Notes: a model not told the origin generated them from the letters alone. A DNA stretch of 64,000 bases from Nocardia pneumoniae NBRC 100136 (GCF_000308755.1 NZ_BAGF01000150.1:46436-110435); one strand, 5' to 3'. Shown: positions 52,801-61,390, counted from the first letter of the stretch. Made by a program: numbers and translations.

Positions 52801-53573
52801 GCACGGGCACGGTGCTGGCGGACTTGGCCGCCGAGCACGAGGGCAAACAGATCACCTTCGCCGACACCCAAGCCGCACCGGTTCCGGTCATCACTTCCCC
52901 GGAGTGGTCCGGCAGCGAGACCGGCGGCCGCCGATACTCCCCGTTCACCATCAACGTCGAGCGCCTCAAACCATGGCACACCCTTACCGGCCGCCAGCAC
53001 TTCTTCCTCGACCACGACTGGATGATCGAACTCGGCGAACAGCTGCCGGTCTTCCGGCCGCCGCTGAACATGACCGCCCTCTTCGACGAGCCGCATATCG
53101 GTGACCACGGCGAACTCGGCATCACCGTCCGCTATCTGACCCCGCACAGCAAGTGGTCGATACATTCGGAATACCAGGACAACTTGTTCATGCTCAGCTT
53201 GTCCCGCGGTGGTCCGACGATCTGGATGTCGGACCGGGACGCGACGAAAATCGGTATAGCCGATAATGATTGGATCGAGGCGGTCAATCGCAACGGCGTC
53301 GTGGTCGCACGCGCGGTCGTGTCGCATCGGATGCCAGAAGGCACTGTCTACATGCATCACGCCCAAGACCGACTGATCGACGTCCCCCGCGCAGAGGCCT
53401 CCGGTAAACGCGGCGGAATCCACAACTCGCTGACCCGCCTGCTGATCAAACCCAGTCACCTCATCGGCGGCTACGCGCAGCTGTCGTTCGCGTTCAACTA
53501 CCTCGGCCCCACCGGCAACCAACGCGACGAGGTCACCGTGATCCGCCGCCGCAGCCAGGAGGTGAGCTACTGA
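49875..53573 (+). CDS. narG: Respiratory nitrate reductase alpha subunit
   Basis: A 1232-residue molybdopterin (bis-MGD) subunit that reduces nitrate to nitrite on the cytoplasmic side. The N-terminal FS0 [4Fe-4S] site is His68, Cys72, Cys76 (HGVNCTGSC) and Cys111. Family segments include TDYPSVGPDRPEYEPRGCPRG and the C-terminal HWFHSDT and GGWAHYVGQEKCRP. The GTG at 49875 has GGAGGA eight bases upstream; the longer frame beginning at 49800 overlaps narK. No twin-Arg signal is expected. Confidence 0.96.
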   Translation: MSTEAEAHFRRRAGLDTELTDALVATRRFFTRAEISDDNRALYQIGGRGADEFYRDRWSHDKVVRSTHGVNCTGSCSWKIYVKDGIITWETQQTDYPSVGPDRPEYEPRGCPRGAAFSWYTYSPTRVRYPYVRAVLLQMYREAKATTGDPVTAWARIVEDPLRARAYKAARGKGGLVRASWEEAAELVAAAHVHTIKNYGPDRVAGFSPIPAMSMVSHASGARFVSLLGGTMLSFYDWYADLPVASPQVFGDQTDVPESGDWWDAGYLIMWGSNLPVTRTPDAHWMAEARYRGQKVVAVSPDYADNVKFADEWLAAAPGTDGALAMAMGHVVLREFFVRRQAPYFLDYVKRYTDLPFLIRLQPHGDSYVPGKFLTAADLDAHRDSEHAEFKPVLLDAATGEPVVPGGSLGFRYGEQGAGRWNLDLGPVEPVLSVYGSEVANLDLPRFDLPERSSLRRGVPVRRIGGHLVTTVFDLLLAQYGVRRDGLPGHWPSGYDDATEPYTPAWQETITGVPAPAVARIAREFAANAEESRGRSMIIMGAGTNHWFHSDTIYRAFLTLTTLTGCQGVNGGGWAHYVGQEKCRPVTGWSQLAFGLDWSRPPRQMIQTAFWYLHTDQFRYDHFSADTLAAAGAGGQLAGKTTADVIAHAARLGWMPSYPTFDRNPLDLADEAAAAGIPAADHVVAELKAERLRFACEDPDSPANFPRVLSVWRANLLGSSAKGNEYFLKHLLGTDSSLRAEPAPPHARPKDVVWHEQAPVGKLDLLLSLDFRMTSTTMFSDVVLPAATWYEKHDLSTTDMHPFIHSFNPAIAPPWQTRTDWAAFHTIAEAFSTLAADHLGVRQDVVATPLLHDTPDELATPHGRVRDWKADECEPMPGVTMPRLTVVERDYTAIAAKMAALGPLAETLGATTKGITYRLDREVEYLRQKNSAVRGGPADGRPSLAKDLHACEAILALSGTTNGHLATQGFRTLELRTGTVLADLAAEHEGKQITFADTQAAPVPVITSPEWSGSETGGRRYSPFTINVERLKPWHTLTGRQHFFLDHDWMIELGEQLPVFRPPLNMTALFDEPHIGDHGELGITVRYLTPHSKWSIHSEYQDNLFMLSLSRGGPTIWMSDRDATKIGIADNDWIEAVNRNGVVVARAVVSHRMPEGTVYMHHAQDRLIDVPRAEASGKRGGIHNSLTRLLIKPSHLIGGYAQLSFAFNYLGPTGNQRDEVTVIRRRSQEVSY

Positions 53574-55267
53574 TGCGTGTCATGGCGCAGATGGCGATGG
53601 TGATGAACCTCGACAAATGCATCGGATGCCACACCTGCTCGGTGACCTGCAAACAGGCATGGACAAACCGCTCCGGCGTGGAATACGTCTGGTTCAACAA
53701 CGTCGAAACCCGTCCCGGACAAGGGTATCCACGCACCTACGAAGACCAACAGCGCTGGCGCGGCGGCTGGCGGCTCGGCAAGCGCGGGCGGCTGCGGCTG
53801 GCTGGCGGCGGCAAGCTGCGCAAGCTGGCCACTATCTTCTCCAATCCCAAACTTCCACGCCTGGCCGACTACTACGAGCCGTGGACCTACGACTACGCCA
53901 ACCTGCTCACCGCAGGTCCGCAGACCCATACCCCCGTCGCGCGGCCGCGTTCGCTGATCACCGGCGAACCCACCAAGATCACCTGGTCGGCCAACTGGGA
54001 CGACAACCTGGGCGGCGCCCCCGACCACGGTGATCGCGACCCGGTGCGCAAGGGCATCGAGGACAAGGTCCGCTTCGAATTCGAGCAGACGTTCATGTTC
54101 TATCTGCCTCGCATCTGCGAGCATTGCCTCAACCCGTCGTGCGCGGCCTCCTGCCCGTCCGGGGCGATCTACAAGCGCAGCGAGGACGGCATCGTGCTCG
54201 TCGACCAGGACCGCTGCCGCGGCTGGCGCATGTGCGTCTCCGGCTGCCCGTACAAGAAGGTGTACTTCAATCACCGCACCGGCAAAGCTGAGAAATGCAC
54301 CTTCTGCTTCCCCCGCGTGGAAGTCGGTATGCCGACGGTATGCGCGGAGACCTGTGTGGGGCGGCTGCGCTACATCGGACTGATCCTCTACGACGCCGAC
54401 CGGGTTCTGGAGGCGGCGTCCACGCCCGCCGACATCGATCTGTACGACGCCCAACGCTCGATCCTGCTCGACCCGAACGACCCCACCGTGATCGCCGCCG
54501 CCGAGCAAGCAGGCATCCCCGCCGACTGGATCACAGCCGCACAGCGCTCACCGATCTACACGCTGATCAACACCTTCCAGGTGGCGCTACCGCTGCACCC
54601 GGAATACCGAACCATGCCGATGGTCTGGTACATCCCACCGCTGTCGCCGGTCGTGGACATCGTGCGCGACACCGGCCACGACGCCGAGGACTACGGCAAC
54701 CTCTTCGCAGCCATCGCCGCGCTGCGAATCCCGGTCGATTACCTCGCCCGCCTGTTCACCGCCGGAGACGCCCGACCGGTCGAGGCGGTGCTGCGGCGCT
54801 TGGCCGCGATGCGCAGCTACATGCGCGATATCAACCTCGGCCGCGAACCCCGGGAAGCGATCGCGGCGAAGGTCGGGATGACCGGCGAGCAGATCTATGA
54901 CATGTACCGGCTGCTGGCGCTGGCCAAATACGACGAGCGCTACGTGATCCCACCCGCCCACACCGAACAGGCCCACGGGCTCGAGGAACTGGCCACCGAA
55001 TGCAGCCTCGACTACGAGGGCGGCCCCGGTATGGGCGGCTCGGGCCCGTTCGGGGAAAGCTCAGGCGAACCCTCCCCCATCGCGGTGGAGAACTTTCGCA
55101 TGTTGCGTGACCGGCAAACCACCGACACCATCGCCGCACCAGTCGACAAGGGCCACCGCGTCAACCTGCTCAACTGGGACGGAAAAGGGCGTCCGCCAGG
55201 TCTTTTCGGGCCACCACTCACACCAGAGCAAACCCCTCGCGGCCCGCAACCGGAGTCGAAGCCATGA
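53573..55267 (+). CDS. narH: Respiratory nitrate reductase beta subunit
   Basis: A 564-residue iron-sulfur electron-transfer subunit. Four clusters are readable: CIGCHTCSVTC (Cys16-Cys26), CEHCLNPSCAASCPSG, CRGWRMCVSGCPYKK (Trp replaces one Cys, as usual for the [3Fe-4S] cluster) and CTFCFPRVEVGMPTVCAETC. The ATG shares its A with the narG stop. The C-terminal 60 residues are Gly/Pro-rich and variable. Confidence 0.96.
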   Translation: MRVMAQMAMVMNLDKCIGCHTCSVTCKQAWTNRSGVEYVWFNNVETRPGQGYPRTYEDQQRWRGGWRLGKRGRLRLAGGGKLRKLATIFSNPKLPRLADYYEPWTYDYANLLTAGPQTHTPVARPRSLITGEPTKITWSANWDDNLGGAPDHGDRDPVRKGIEDKVRFEFEQTFMFYLPRICEHCLNPSCAASCPSGAIYKRSEDGIVLVDQDRCRGWRMCVSGCPYKKVYFNHRTGKAEKCTFCFPRVEVGMPTVCAETCVGRLRYIGLILYDADRVLEAASTPADIDLYDAQRSILLDPNDPTVIAAAEQAGIPADWITAAQRSPIYTLINTFQVALPLHPEYRTMPMVWYIPPLSPVVDIVRDTGHDAEDYGNLFAAIAALRIPVDYLARLFTAGDARPVEAVLRRLAAMRSYMRDINLGREPREAIAAKVGMTGEQIYDMYRLLALAKYDERYVIPPAHTEQAHGLEELATECSLDYEGGPGMGGSGPFGESSGEPSPIAVENFRMLRDRQTTDTIAAPVDKGHRVNLLNWDGKGRPPGLFGPPLTPEQTPRGPQPESKP

Positions 55268-55899
55268 CCATCACCGACGCCCACCGCATCCTCGCCTGGC
55301 AGGCACAGTCACTGCTGATGAGCTATCCCGGCCAGCACCTCACCGAGCAGCTGCCGCTGCTGCGGCGGGTCAGCGCGGCGTTGCCGAGTCTGCTCGGCGC
55401 CCCACTGCAGGCTTTCCTCGACCACGCCGAAACCACCGATCCGGTGGATCTGGCCGCCGACTACGTCGCCACCTTCGACCACCACAAGCGATTCAGCCCG
55501 TATCTGACTTACTTCAGCTATGGCGACACACGCAAACGCGGCGTGGCGCTGCTGCGGTTCAAACACACCTATCGTGCCGCCGGGCTGGTCCTGCACGACG
55601 ACGAACTGCCCGACCATCTGGCCGTGGTTCTGGAATTCGCGGCGACCGCCGACGTCAAGGCAGGCGCGCGACTGCTCCTCGAGCACCGCGCGGGAGTGGA
55701 GTTGCTGCGTCTGGGTCTGCGGGAAGCCGGATCGGCGTGGGCGCCGGTGCTGGCCTCGGTGTCGGCGACCCTGCCGGCGCTGGGACGAAACGAACGCGAT
55801 GCGGTCGCACGGTTGGCCGCGCAAGGCCCGCCGGAGGAAGAAGTGGGTCTCTCGCCCTTCGCCCCCTCCGACTACATGCCGCAGGGAGGAGTCCGATGA
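55264..55899 (+). CDS. narJ: Nitrate reductase assembly chaperone
   Basis: A 211-residue TorD/NarJ-type helical chaperone needed for molybdenum cofactor insertion into NarG. Family features: LLMSYPGQHLTEQLP near the start, FDHHKRFSPYLTYFSYGDTRKRG near 75-97, and LPDHLAVVLEFAAT near 118-131. It overlaps narH and narI by 4 bp each. Confidence 0.94.
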   Translation: MTITDAHRILAWQAQSLLMSYPGQHLTEQLPLLRRVSAALPSLLGAPLQAFLDHAETTDPVDLAADYVATFDHHKRFSPYLTYFSYGDTRKRGVALLRFKHTYRAAGLVLHDDELPDHLAVVLEFAATADVKAGARLLLEHRAGVELLRLGLREAGSAWAPVLASVSATLPALGRNERDAVARLAAQGPPEEEVGLSPFAPSDYMPQGGVR

Positions 55900-56639
55900 C
55901 CACCCAACCCCCCAGCACCCTGGACATCCTGCTGTGGGTCGCCATCCCCTACGCCTCGATCGCCTGCTTCTGCGTCGGCCACGTGTGGCGCTACCGCTAC
56001 GACAAGTTCGGCTGGACCACCCGCTCCACCCAGCTCTACGAGAACCGGCTGCTCCGCTTGGGAAGCCCGCTGTTCCACTACGGCATCCTGCTGGTCGTCC
56101 TCGGCCACATCGGCGGACTGCTGATCCCGAAATCCTGGACGGAGGCCGTCGGGATCAGCGAGCACACCTATCACCTCGTCGCGGTCGGGCTAGGAGTGAT
56201 AGCCGGCGCCGCCACACTCAGCGGGGCGGCCATCCTGATCTACCGGCGTCGCACTGTCGGGCCGGTGTTCTCCGCAACCACCCGCAACGACAAGATCATG
56301 TACGTGTTGCTGATCGGCACCATCGTGCTCGGGCTGGGGACAACCGTGCTCGGCAACCTCACCGACCACCCCCACGACTATCGCGAGACGGTCTCCCCGT
56401 GGTTCCGGTCGATCTTCTCGCTGCGACCTGAACCGGAACTGATGGCCGCGGCCCCGCTGGGCTTCCAACTGCACGTGCTGGCCGCGTGGGCATTGTTCGC
56501 GTTCTGGCCGTTCAGCCGGCTCGTCCACGTCTTCTCGCTGCCACTGGGCTACCTCACCCGGCCCTACATCGTCTACCGCAGCCGCGATCCTCAACTCGGT
56601 TCCCGAGCACCACGACGCGGCTGGGAACAAGTCCGATAA
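55896..56639 (+). CDS. narI: Nitrate reductase gamma subunit (cytochrome b)
   Basis: A 247-residue membrane cytochrome with five helices that passes quinol electrons to NarH. Heme-ligand His candidates are in SPLFHYGILLVVLGHIGG (helix 2) and in QLHVLAAWALFAFWPFSRLVHVFS (helix 5). ATG 55896 overlaps narJ by 4 bp. It is the last gene of the narKGHJI unit; no molybdenum-cofactor genes follow. Confidence 0.95.
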   Translation: MTTQPPSTLDILLWVAIPYASIACFCVGHVWRYRYDKFGWTTRSTQLYENRLLRLGSPLFHYGILLVVLGHIGGLLIPKSWTEAVGISEHTYHLVAVGLGVIAGAATLSGAAILIYRRRTVGPVFSATTRNDKIMYVLLIGTIVLGLGTTVLGNLTDHPHDYRETVSPWFRSIFSLRPEPELMAAAPLGFQLHVLAAWALFAFWPFSRLVHVFSLPLGYLTRPYIVYRSRDPQLGSRAPRRGWEQVR

Positions 56640-56938
56640 CCCCTGGTTCCCACCACCGCGCCGAAGCCTGGACCCAGCCGGAAGCGGCGACATCCACCGA
56701 TCAGCAGCCGATGCTCGCCCTGCCCATCCTGTGCAGATGGGACGGGGCGAGCACGCATCGCCGGTGATGGTCGAAAGTCCTCGCCGAACCGGGTCATCAG
56801 ATCGCCGGGTGCGCGCCGAGGTCCCAGCCACGACGGCAACGGAAGTCCGCTCATCAGGGGTCCTCATGCTCTGCCCAGCTACCCGGCGGCGAGGGATCGT
56901 GAAGGGGAATCACTCGACCACGAAGGGCAACGACACCC
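56640..56938. other. Spacer after narI
   Basis: This 299-bp region between narI and the next nitroreductase gene contains no gene I can support. It should hold the nar terminator and the promoter of the next gene, but I see no convincing DevR box. Confidence 0.4.
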
Positions 56939-57886
56939 ATGGACCGCGCACTGCCGGACGACAGCATCGTCGAAACCGCGTTGGCACTGGCCCTGCGCGC
57001 GCCATCGAGACACAACATCCAACCGTGGCGCTGGCAGATCGACCGAGGCAGCGTGCACCTCTATCTGGATCGGACGCGAGCGCTGCCCAGGACCGAGGTC
57101 CATCAGCGAGATCTGCTCCTCAGCTGTGGGGCCGCGTTGCACCACTTGTCGGTGGCCTTCGCCGCACTGGGATGGGCGACGATCGTACGCCGGATGCCGA
57201 ATCCGGATGATCCGGACCATCTGGCCGCGGTGACGACAGTGGCACATCGGCCAACCAGCCAGGACATCGCCATGAGCGCCGCGATCACCCAGCGGCGCAG
57301 CGACCGTAGACACTACCGCAGCTGGATCATCCCGCCCGGCTACCTCGGGCTACTCACCGAGCGCGCCGCGGCCCTGGGTGCACTGATTCGCCCGATTCGC
57401 GAACGCGCCGATGACCGACTGTGCGTCGCGACGCAGCCCGCGGCCCGAGCCCCAGCCAGCGATCCGGCAATCGGCATCCGAGACTGCAGCGGCATCGAGG
57501 AGGCGGCAGCATGCCACATCCAGGCAGCCGACATCTCCGAGGCCACGATGGCCGCCGCGGTCCTTACCGATGCGACAACAGAACCCGACCATTCCGACCT
57601 TCTGCTCCTGGCCACCATCACCGATGACCGGCTTGCGCGGCTCCGCGCAGGGGAGGCGATGAGCGCGGTCCTGCTGACCGCCACCAATGTCGGACTGGCC
57701 ACCTGCCCGGTCTCCGGCCCGCTCGAGAACGCCGAACTACGCACTCGGCTGCGACACGACATCCTCGACGACACCGCCCACCCCCAAGTCATCCTGCGGG
57801 TCGGGCAGCCCCCCAGCAGCGCTGACCCGCCGCCGATGACGCCCCGCCGATCACTCGCCGAAGTGCTCGCCTCCCGCAAGACCTGA
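56939..57886 (+). CDS. Acg-type nitroreductase-like protein 2, divergent centre
   Basis: A 315-residue member of the Acg family with RAPSRHNIQPWRWQI, LLLSCGAALHHL, QRRSDRRHY and LRAGEAMSAVLLTATNVGLATCPVSGPLE all in place. The middle (about 155-210) departs from the family: where relatives have a Tyr-Gln-x-Glu-Leu...Trp helix and an EGVP segment, this protein has Ala/Cys-rich sequence with CVATQPAARAPASDPAIGIRDC. It may be drifting or specialised. It is placed directly downstream of narGHJI. Confidence 0.85.
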   Translation: MDRALPDDSIVETALALALRAPSRHNIQPWRWQIDRGSVHLYLDRTRALPRTEVHQRDLLLSCGAALHHLSVAFAALGWATIVRRMPNPDDPDHLAAVTTVAHRPTSQDIAMSAAITQRRSDRRHYRSWIIPPGYLGLLTERAAALGALIRPIRERADDRLCVATQPAARAPASDPAIGIRDCSGIEEAAACHIQAADISEATMAAAVLTDATTEPDHSDLLLLATITDDRLARLRAGEAMSAVLLTATNVGLATCPVSGPLENAELRTRLRHDILDDTAHPQVILRVGQPPSSADPPPMTPRRSLAEVLASRKT

Positions 57887-58224
57887 GGCCACCCCGTCAG
57901 GCTGGGCACTCCGGCTTCAACGTGGTCGCCGTCACCGCCGCGCAGGTGCGCCAGCTCGAGCGCGTCGTCATCCATCACAGCCCCTGCTGCAGAAGCGAAT
58001 ACCGGTGCACGCCACCGGCTCCGGCGTTGAGTGCTCCGCCGGACAGTGGACGGTGCGACCGGCCGCCCCGGGCGTGACCCATTCACCCTGCCTCGGCTCA
58101 GAGCAGGGAAACCCAGCCGAAATGACCTTCGGACCTCACCCTCCCGTCACCCACACGCAACTGGCGCCGGGCACGACGGCCGCTCCCCGGCCCAGCACCG
58201 CCGCCAGGGTCGCGGCGACCCCTG
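57887..58224. other. Non-coding region, probably decayed
   Basis: No recognisable gene lies in these 338 bp between nitroreductase 2 and the membrane-protein relic. It probably once carried the N-terminal part of that gene, but no similarity remains in any frame that I can see. Confidence 0.4.
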
Positions 58225-58413
58225 GACTGGGTCGCCGCGTCGGGGGTCTTCACGCTCTTCACCACCCCGTTGTGGCAACCCGAGCAGCCGCGGCCCCTCA
58301 CCGCGGCGATCGGCATCGGCGGCGGATTACTCATGGCTTCCGTCATGGCCGCTGTCACCGGCACATACCTGGTGTGGGTGCTGCGCGCCCAGCCGCACGC
58401 CCAGCTTTCCTGA
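58225..58413 (+). pseudogene. C-terminal remnant of a membrane protein like the one at 7471-8505
   Basis: The frame reads DWVAASGVFTLFTTPLWQPE, then LTAAIGIGGGLLMASVMAAV and ends LVWVLRAQPHAQLS before TGA at 58411-58413. It aligns along its length with the last two helices of the deazaflavin-membrane fusion (GWIAGLATFTTLTTPLWRAG and GGLAMAAVVAATTGLFLIRIL). No start or N-terminal domain remains. Confidence 0.7.
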
Positions 58414-58746
58414 GCGCCCTGTGCGACCGAGAGGCTCTCGACGCGCTGGGCAAACTGACACCACGGCAGCGTTGTCTTGGAATCCTGCCCTACGCCCCAA
58501 TCGGTATTCGTCCGCACACCGGCATAGCGGTCCACCGCTCCGGCCACCAATGCTGGGTCGATCTCATCGGCTACTCCCGACTTGCTTCTCGCCGAAACGA
58601 TTCCCGCTGGTGCGCAGGCGGTCTGGCCCCTAGGTGGGCCTGCCCACCTCGAATCCGCGCACCAGCCACGCTGCGCGCGCTGTCGCTGTTCCTGCGCTCG
58701 CGCAGCAGGAGTGGCCAGCGGCTTGGGATGCGGTTATCGGATCAGA
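58414..58746. other. Non-coding spacer with a strong palindrome
   Basis: No gene can be supported here. The only structure is the inverted repeat at 58632-58649. Confidence 0.4.
58632..58649. terminator. Perfect hairpin downstream of nitroreductase 3
   Basis: AGGTGGGC-CT-GCCCACCT: eight-base arms around two bases, 98 bp beyond the end of the minus-strand nitroreductase gene. It could end transcription of that gene or be a protein-binding palindrome. Confidence 0.4.
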
Positions 58747-59775
58747 TCAGTCGTTCCGGGGCGCGGCAGGATCGCGGCGGATGGCGAGGATCTCGCTGAC
58801 CGGGCGCCGTGGTGTCGGTGGGCCGGGTTCGGGCTCGGTGGGTGCGACGCCGACGCGGATGATGACCTGCGGCACACCGGCACTGGTCAGCACGCTGTCG
58901 ATTGCCTTGCGGGCGGCGGGCAGTTCGGTGATGTGGGTCAGCGCGCAGGTCGCCAACCCATCAGCGGTGCATTCCAGCAGTACCGCCGAGAGCGCTTCAC
59001 CGGTGTGCAGCCAGTCCGCGACGGTATCGCCGGTCGAGCTGAGCACCAGCAGCCGCGCCTGGTCGTCGATCTCGCCGCGCCGCTGGGAGTGCGGGGCGGA
59101 TGGGAAGGTGCGGGCGATGGGTACCCGGGCAGCCTCGGCGTCGGATACCAGCGCTGTGCGCGGCACTCCTTCGGTGATGAACGAATGCCCTGTCCACCAA
59201 TGTAATTCGGTTTGGTAGTCCATGTCGTAGTGGCGAGTGGCGGCGGCTTGTTCGGAGGCCGCGGCAAGTAGAGGGCGGGCGCTGTCGTCGAGGACGTCGA
59301 GTTCGACATCGTGCGGACCGGTCAACATCCGTGCAGAGTGCACGAGCTCACCGAACCGGTGTGGCGGGTTCATCGGCAGCCGGTCGGTGCGGCGGCGCTC
59401 GATGGCCGCCGCGCGGGTCAGCACACCCTCGGGCGGGTCGGGCCAAGCCCGGAACCTGATGCTGGCCAGCAGCTCGGGGCGGCCGACCAAGTCGGGGACG
59501 CGCTGGGTGTCGGTGTGCCAGCCGCGGGCGGCCAGCACGGTGCGCAGGTGATGCAGCACCGCTCCGCAGCTGATGACCAGTTGCCGGCCTTGCGGGTCGG
59601 CGGAGACCAGCAGCCGATCGTTGTCGCGGTACAGGCGAAGCTCGGCGCCGTCGAACTCCCAGCGCCACGGCTGGGTGTTGTGCACCGAAGGGGCGCGGCT
59701 GGCCAACTCGACCGCCGCCACCACAGTGGACTGATCCGGCGCGGATGGTGCAGGATGCGCGTTGCTGTCGGTCAT
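58747..59775 (-). CDS. Acg-type FMN-binding nitroreductase-like protein 3
   Basis: A 342-residue member of the family with RAPSVHNTQPWRWEF near 28-42, LVISCGAVLHHL near 68-79, ERRRTDRLPM near 126-135, the central MDYQTELHWWTGHSF helix that copy 2 lacks, and LHTGEALSAVLLECTADGLATCALT. The ATG at 59775 is the start of the family match. A DevR-like box is 59 bp upstream. Confidence 0.9.
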   Translation of the reverse strand: MTDSNAHPAPSAPDQSTVVAAVELASRAPSVHNTQPWRWEFDGAELRLYRDNDRLLVSADPQGRQLVISCGAVLHHLRTVLAARGWHTDTQRVPDLVGRPELLASIRFRAWPDPPEGVLTRAAAIERRRTDRLPMNPPHRFGELVHSARMLTGPHDVELDVLDDSARPLLAAASEQAAATRHYDMDYQTELHWWTGHSFITEGVPRTALVSDAEAARVPIARTFPSAPHSQRRGEIDDQARLLVLSSTGDTVADWLHTGEALSAVLLECTADGLATCALTHITELPAARKAIDSVLTSAGVPQVIIRVGVAPTEPEPGPPTPRRPVSEILAIRRDPAAPRND

Positions 59776-59833
59776 GATTCCAGTGTCGCGCCGTCTATCG
59801 CCTGTTGAGGATGGGCATTGTGTCGCTTCTCGA

Positions 59834-59847
59834 GGGCCGATCGTCAC
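59834..59847 (-). promoter_or_regulatory. Predicted DevR box upstream of nitroreductase 3
   Basis: The minus strand reads GTGAC-GATC-GGCCC, nine of ten core positions, 59 bp before the start at 59775. Confidence 0.55.
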
Positions 59848-59904
59848 CTGCGTTCCCCGGTCGAATCCCATGCGGCGCGCTCTGCCGCTCGCCGACAACC
59901 GCGC

Positions 59905-60153
59905 TCACGTCTGCAGCGGCACACGGTCGCCGCCATCGAGTAAACGTTGACGCGCCAGCCGTTCGCTGAGCTCGGGCAGACCGCCAACCGGGCTTCCGGC
60001 CAAGTCCTGTACACACCGCCGCACCACCCGCCCGACCCAGGGCCGGGCAACCTCATCGCCGAACTCGAGGCAGAGCCGGTCGACGGTCACCTCGATCCAA
60101 CGGTGTTCGGCGGCGTCGCTGCGATGGGTGGTGAGGATGGCTGCGTCGGTCAC
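59905..60153 (-). CDS. Small three-helix-bundle protein
   Basis: An 82-residue soluble protein with the pattern of the three-helix-bundle dimerisation domain that is also found at the N-terminus of some actinobacterial arsenate-reductase-like proteins: VDRLCLEFGDEVARPWVGRVVRRCVQDL, then a Leu/Glu-rich last helix (LPELSERLARQRLL). The start is a GTG at 60153. The function is unknown. A perfect inverted repeat resembling a DevR box lies 37 bp upstream. Confidence 0.65.
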   Translation of the reverse strand: MTDAAILTTHRSDAAEHRWIEVTVDRLCLEFGDEVARPWVGRVVRRCVQDLAGSPVGGLPELSERLARQRLLDGGDRVPLQT

Positions 60154-60189
60154 CGGCTCAGCATGCGCAACCCTCTCGGCCCGGCGCCA

Positions 60190-60203
60190 GGGTCGAAGGA
60201 CCC
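60190..60203. promoter_or_regulatory. Predicted DevR box, perfect inverted repeat
   Basis: AGGGTC-GAAG-GACCCT: the 5-4-5 core GGGTC-GAAG-GACCC is fully symmetric and matches eight of ten consensus positions. It is between the ends of the small helical gene's promoter and the flavin-oxidase-like gene. Confidence 0.5.
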
Positions 60204-60268
60204 TGCTCGCTGATCTATGAGCCAGTTCGGCAGTTTCCCCCAGGGGCGAAGCGCGAGCCGATGGTTGG

Positions 60269-60712
60269 CTACCTTCTCTTCTCGATAAGTCTGATACCGG
60301 CGACGATGGTTGGTTCGATCGCGATCACGGTGTCCATGACCTTGTCGACCCAGGGATGCAGCAGCTGCTCATATCGGGCGATGCGGTCGGGATCGGTGAT
60401 CGTGTGCGCCAAGCCCGTCACCACGACCGACCAACCGACACGGCGTATCGGGTCGATGTCGTCGGCTTCATAGGCAACCACCACCGGAGAATTGCCGCGC
60501 ACGGCCGAAGAAAGCCGAGAGATCAACTGCGTACGCACAATGATGACCCCACCGTCCTCCACCAGATGATTCACCGGACGGATCGCAGGCAACGCATCAC
60601 GGGTGAACACCACCCGCCCCAGCGGCGCGCTTTCCAGCAGCCACATCGCCTCGGCGCGATCGAGCTCGACGACATCGCGATCCCCAACACCGTTCAACGG
60701 CTGCTCGATCAC
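60269..60712 (-). CDS. Pyridoxamine-phosphate-oxidase-fold flavin protein
   Basis: A 147-residue split-barrel protein: ELDRAEAMWLLESAPLGRVVF near 16-36, ALPAIRPVNHLVEDGGVIIVRT near 40-61 and VVVAYEADDIDPIRRVGWSVVVTG near 78-101. Relatives bind FMN or F420; one lies in the Rv3126c-Rv3134c DosR cluster of M. tuberculosis. The start is a GTG at 60712, just after the end of the hpf relic, so the two were probably one transcription unit. Confidence 0.83.
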   Translation of the reverse strand: MIEQPLNGVGDRDVVELDRAEAMWLLESAPLGRVVFTRDALPAIRPVNHLVEDGGVIIVRTQLISRLSSAVRGNSPVVVAYEADDIDPIRRVGWSVVVTGLAHTITDPDRIARYEQLLHPWVDKVMDTVIAIEPTIVAGIRLIEKRR

Positions 60713-61196
60713 TCCGCAGCACCCCCGCAACGTCTGAGTTCGACTCGGCCCACGAGATGTGGATTGACCGTCAGCGGTACCGGCGGTGGCGAATCCGGTG
60801 GCTGCATACGGTGGTGGCGAGCCACCCGCACCTGGAACAGGCCAGTCCAACAGACAATCGCGTCCTCACCGATGTCGGCATCAATGAGCAGTTGCGCGTC
60901 ATAATCCTTCGCGTCCCTCACCCGAATCGCCTCCGCCACAGCGCAGGACAGCAATTCGCGCCGCATGCGGCGGGACGGGAAACCTCGACCCCCGCAACCA
61001 CATTCCGCAACTCGATAGTGATCTGCGCCAGCCCTGACCCATCGGCATCGCGCACCAGCGCACCGATGTGCTGGCGACCACGTGCGTGGCTGATCGCGCG
61101 AGCCGATCGAGTCACCTCCATGGGCCGAACTCCACCGCGAGTACTCACCCGCACCTGCGGATCGCGCCCAGTCCGGAAGAACTCCGACGAACTCAC
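60713..61196 (-). pseudogene. Decayed second hibernation factor gene (hpf-like)
   Basis: The first part in one minus-strand frame reads DPQVRVSTRGGVRP and IGALVRDADGSGLAQITIELR, like the start of an HPF domain. After a frame change near 60.95-61.0 kb another frame reads AKDYDAQLLIDADIGEDAIV and PLTVNPHLVGRVEL, matching the C-terminal domain of long HPFs (MDYDFHLF and the following strand in the intact copy). Only about 160 codons remain of about 270; most of the middle is gone. Confidence 0.62.
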
Positions 61197-61390
61197 AAGA
61201 CGACAACCTCTCTCCCAAACGCGATTCGCCCACTCTCACCCAGCAATGTCAACAGCGCGATCCCCGCGGCAACCAGGGCCGAAAGTCCCACGATTGGATT
61301 GCCTTCGGGTACGTACCGGCCGAAAGACCGCGCCGAGCCGCCAGCCGACGGCGTCTCCCTCGGCTCCGTCGACCTTGGTCCGACTTGCAG

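Noticed and set aside
55107..55895. Extension of narI antisense-free frame through narJ
   Set aside because: It is an alternative reading of narJ; narI begins at ATG 55896 overlapping narJ by 4 bp.
56640..56938. GGGTC-ATCA-GATCG and AGGGGTCCTC as DevR boxes for nitroreductase 2
   Set aside because: Only one half matches in each; no better than background.
58437..58490. Peptide LGKLTPRQRC resembling sigma factor region 4
   Set aside because: Only about ten residues match, with no recognition helix following; too short to call.
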